Shown piece by piece: positions 61,429 to 64,000 of a stretch of 64,000 nt of DNA (its first letter is position 1; every line of letters starts with the position of its first letter). The notes beneath the pieces are model-generated. The model was not told where the DNA came from, did no database searches, and saw nothing but the letters and a program-made list of their open reading frames with translations. Origin of the DNA: Phallus indusiatus (Eukaryota; Basidiomycota; Agaricomycetes; Phallales; Phallaceae); contig JAQFWX010000003.1 of assembly GCA_027605045.1 (NCBI GenBank), positions 1,240,001 through 1,304,000 of the forward strand, in the 5' to 3' direction. The position numbers and the translations under genes were made by a program.

Positions 61429-63642
61429 TTATTGGATTTTCGGCTTCTTGGTTACTCTATTATCAGGCAAGTCGTCTTCGGTGATATTAGATTTGATCCA
61501 ACTTTCACAATTTTCTCTGGTTCCGTTCGGATTCGCCAGTTGCCATTCTATGATTTTCGAGAGAACATTTCCAACCCAAGGACCGGGCTTACGGTTTAGT
61601 AGTGTAGTAATATCGCGTCCCTAGATTATTATTGGTCCAAAACGAACGAAAATTAAATTGAAGATGAAAACTTGCGTTTAGTAAAGCGGGCTGATCTACT
61701 GTGCCCAATAAGTCTAATTCCTCCGCCCGTTCAACAAGGGCATTATGTTTTTGGATTATTTTAGAAGCTCCTGATGCTGAGGAGGTGAGAATCAAATATT
61801 AAATATCAGAAAATGAAACATACTATTTTCAATGTACCCAAAATTATTGGAGTCAAGGTCTTTATCCCCAACGGGTTTCCAGAAGGGAATTAATTCTTGA
61901 ATAAGAGAAAACAGAAGAGTGCTACTCCAGTGGGCATCGATAGCAGGCGAATGTATTAGTTTGTGGCGCAGAAATAAACCTGAAGTATAGGTATTTATAT
62001 CAAACGCGGGGAGAATTTGCTTATCATGGTCCACGCACCCAAAGCGACCCGTTCTCCAGAGGAATGATCGAACTTCTCGGATGCTGACGCCACCTTTGCA
62101 GCTTCGAAAAGAATTGGAATTCCGTCCAAAAAGTGGTCTTGAACCCCGAGCTGAAAAATTCTTATTGGGAGTAGACCAAGAAAGCACAAAGTACACGAAC
62201 TTTAAGACCCTCCCTCAAACAAGCTTCAACCATTGGTTTCTCTTTCCCTTTCTCCATGTAAGTGAGGTCCTTGAACGGAGTCAATGCACAAGCCAGAAAT
62301 AGCCGACTTTTTGTCGACGTGGAAGAAGCGGTTTGTTTTATCAGCGACGGATGAGGCATGATGTCCCAAGAGAGAGAGGATAAATCCGGGTGGAGAAAAG
62401 AATGCAGAATGACCGCAGCGGCCAGGGCAGGCTGGCAGTCGACTGTTTTTCGCGTGATTCCAGTGGACGAGGGCGGCGCAAAGATAGATCCGTAAAGGGA
62501 GAGGGCATGAATCAGCTGGAAAGCACGCATTGGACTCGGACCTTCTTGCCATCAGTGCGGGATATAAACGAAGACACAGAAGAAGAAGAAGAACCTTTAA
62601 TCATTTTATAAATTTCTTCGCCTATTCTTTCCCTTGTTATTTTAGTCTGGAGCGCTCGCTTTTCAAATTGTAAATTTTATTGAAGCTCATTCACGCAAGA
62701 ATTAGCTCACCTGAATTTCTTCATCTCTAGCAGCTTCCACTAATTCTGGAACGAGGTCAAACGAAAATCGACTAGCGAACCTTATACAGCGTAGAACTCG
62801 AAGAGGATCATCCAAAAATGTCTGTTTTGGAGGTAGGGGTGTACGGATGATGCCGTTTTGAAGATCAGATAAACCCTAAAAACTATTGTAGGCGTTGTTA
62901 ACAGTTCTTGCGGCACTAAGATGATACTTTTTGGGTATGATCCTCGACTGTACGCGTGTGGATGTTGTATAGGAGTGCGTTAATGGTGATGTCTCTCGGA
63001 GGGTGTCTTCAAGTTTCGTACCAAACTCCTGTGATTCTTTGTTGTTAGTGGATTGACATACCAGTATACGAATAAAATACAGACGACTTTGACGGGAATT
63101 CTACTCCCGTCAGCATATACTTCGCTCCGGAGATTGACAAAATCAAGATCAAGACCCAAAACGCCGAGCTTGGCAGTCTCCAGATGTTTACTCTGGTCAG
63201 CACGGGACTCAACCTTGGTAACTCGTGTAACGGGGATGTTTTGACTTTGGAGGAAAGCGGAAAACTGAAGAGCAAAGGGAAACCCCATCATACTTGACAG
63301 GGCGATGTCAATGTCGTTACTGGACAGGCCCAGCAGCTGCGGGGGCAACAAAGTGTAATCGTATCCAGTAGAGTCACTGCTGACTAGGGTGCATCCACTG
63401 ACCTTGTCTCTAACCCAACCTCCGGCGATACAGCATTCGACAGTCTGAGGCAACAACGTTCGTGTAAAGGTGACTAAGAGAGAACACAATTGGTCTTCCG
63501 CGTCAGACAGTTTGACTTCCGAGATCGCAGCACTGGAAAGTAGAGTATGCCGACTAGCCATTGATCTACTCAAAACGATCCGCTGCTGCAGTCGAACAAA
63601 GGGTGAAAATATGACTCTTGCTTGAAACCAGTTGAATGTCAT
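61429..63642 (-). CDS. CCA1: tRNA nucleotidyltransferase (CCA-adding enzyme), with frame breaks
   Basis: Adds or repairs the 3' CCA of tRNAs in cytosol, nucleus and mitochondria. Exons read 63642-63088, 63028-62928, 62875-62711, 62658-62595, 62541-62201, 62150-62039, 61979-61838, about 61776-61676, 61620-61429. The catalytic head has CCIAGGWVRDKVSG, SNDIDIALSSMMG (metal Asp) and EFGTKLEDTLR/RDITINALLYN; ADGSRIPVK precedes. Then FLDDPLRVLRCIRFASRFSF, RERIGEEIYKMIKG and LRHKLIHSPAIDAHW. Residues LEDTL and RDITIN are one base out of frame at CTCCGAGAGAC (about 62990); the junction 61838/61776 is also off by one base. The last intron (61675-61621) has a GC donor (AAC|GCAAGT). A basic leader before a second ATG (MASRHT) fits alternative mitochondrial/cytosolic starts. 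Confidence 0.88.
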
Positions 63643-63910
63643 ACTACTAAGCAAGCTTACCTAAGTGGGCACGTTGAAGACACCGCCATCCTCGCGCCGA
63701 CCACGTTGCTTCCAGGTGCTATGCTTTTTGACATCTACTATGCAGTTTTTGGCGAAAGGCTTATTAAACACGCGTTAATGCGGGGGAAAGTAAATGCGGT
63801 GGGCCAGAGCCAGAGGTTCTCTCGAGAAGAACGTGCAGTTTTCTTGTAATTTACCTCAGGTGCCGATTACCGTGAATTTATTTCGCTTTGTGTTTTCAAC
63901 TTGTTGACGG
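63643..63910. promoter_or_regulatory. Divergent promoter, CCA1 and right-edge gene
   Basis: 268 bp between two divergent starts. No motif recognised with confidence. Confidence 0.4.
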
Positions 63911-64000
63911 ATGGCTACGATGCTTCAGAGGGCAGTTCGCGCTGGGTCTCAATTAACTCGCAGCCCATGGGACATGAGGCACGAGGATCTTGGTATTTGA
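63911..64000 (+). CDS. First exon of a probable mitochondrial protein (cut by window edge)
   Basis: ATG at 63911 opens MATMLQRAVRAGSQLTRS..., basic and amphipathic like a presequence, up to a likely donor at 63993 (CTTG|GTATTT). Reading through would stop at 63998-64000, so splicing is needed. The protein cannot be identified from this exon. Confidence 0.45.
   Translation: MATMLQRAVRAGSQLTRSPWDMRHEDLGI

Overview
The window reads as nuclear DNA of a filamentous basidiomycete, most likely an Agaricomycete. Genes are dense on both strands and interrupted by many introns of about 45-60 nt. One gene encodes only the tail of cytoplasmic dynein heavy chain, a split reported for Agaricomycetes. I see no rRNA, tRNA, transposon, CRISPR array or bacterial-type operon. 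Gene models were built by reading splice sites by eye and checking that phases close across exons; almost all do.

Layout: 1-9 kb holds ATG4 (cut by the left edge), ATP11 and PSD1 (divergent, 85 bp apart), a copper-fist regulator, a UBE2W-type E2 and NFU1. 9-16 kb holds an unknown glycoprotein, glucose-6-phosphate isomerase, p23/SBA1 and a nitronate monooxygenase. 15.7-25.4 kb holds meiotic MSH4, a branched-chain oxoacid dehydrogenase E2, a G-protein alpha subunit and an unknown protein. 25.6-36.4 kb holds RPS16, mitochondrial uL4, RAD51, phosphoglycerate dehydrogenase, a MYST acetyltransferase, RPL19 and a HAL-type kinase. 37-49 kb holds the dynein tail gene, MET2, VPS4, ERG5, a LEA-like small protein and a HAD phosphatase. 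49.6-64 kb holds an HMG-box factor, a 125-aa orphan, an ammonium transporter, an F-box protein, a 662-aa orphan, CCA1 and the first exon of a probable mitochondrial protein.

The genes are mainly housekeeping (mitochondrial biogenesis, amino-acid and sterol metabolism, translation, recombination, vesicle sorting) and are not one pathway. Two genes of meiotic or homologous recombination (MSH4, RAD51) are present but not adjacent.

The most unusual signals are in gene structure rather than gene content: a G-alpha gene whose conserved C-terminus needs a single-nucleotide exon; about ten GC-AG introns among roughly 180; several other microexons of 4-12 nt; and single-base frame breaks in three otherwise conserved genes (nitronate monooxygenase, HMG factor, CCA1) that may be real or may be assembly errors.
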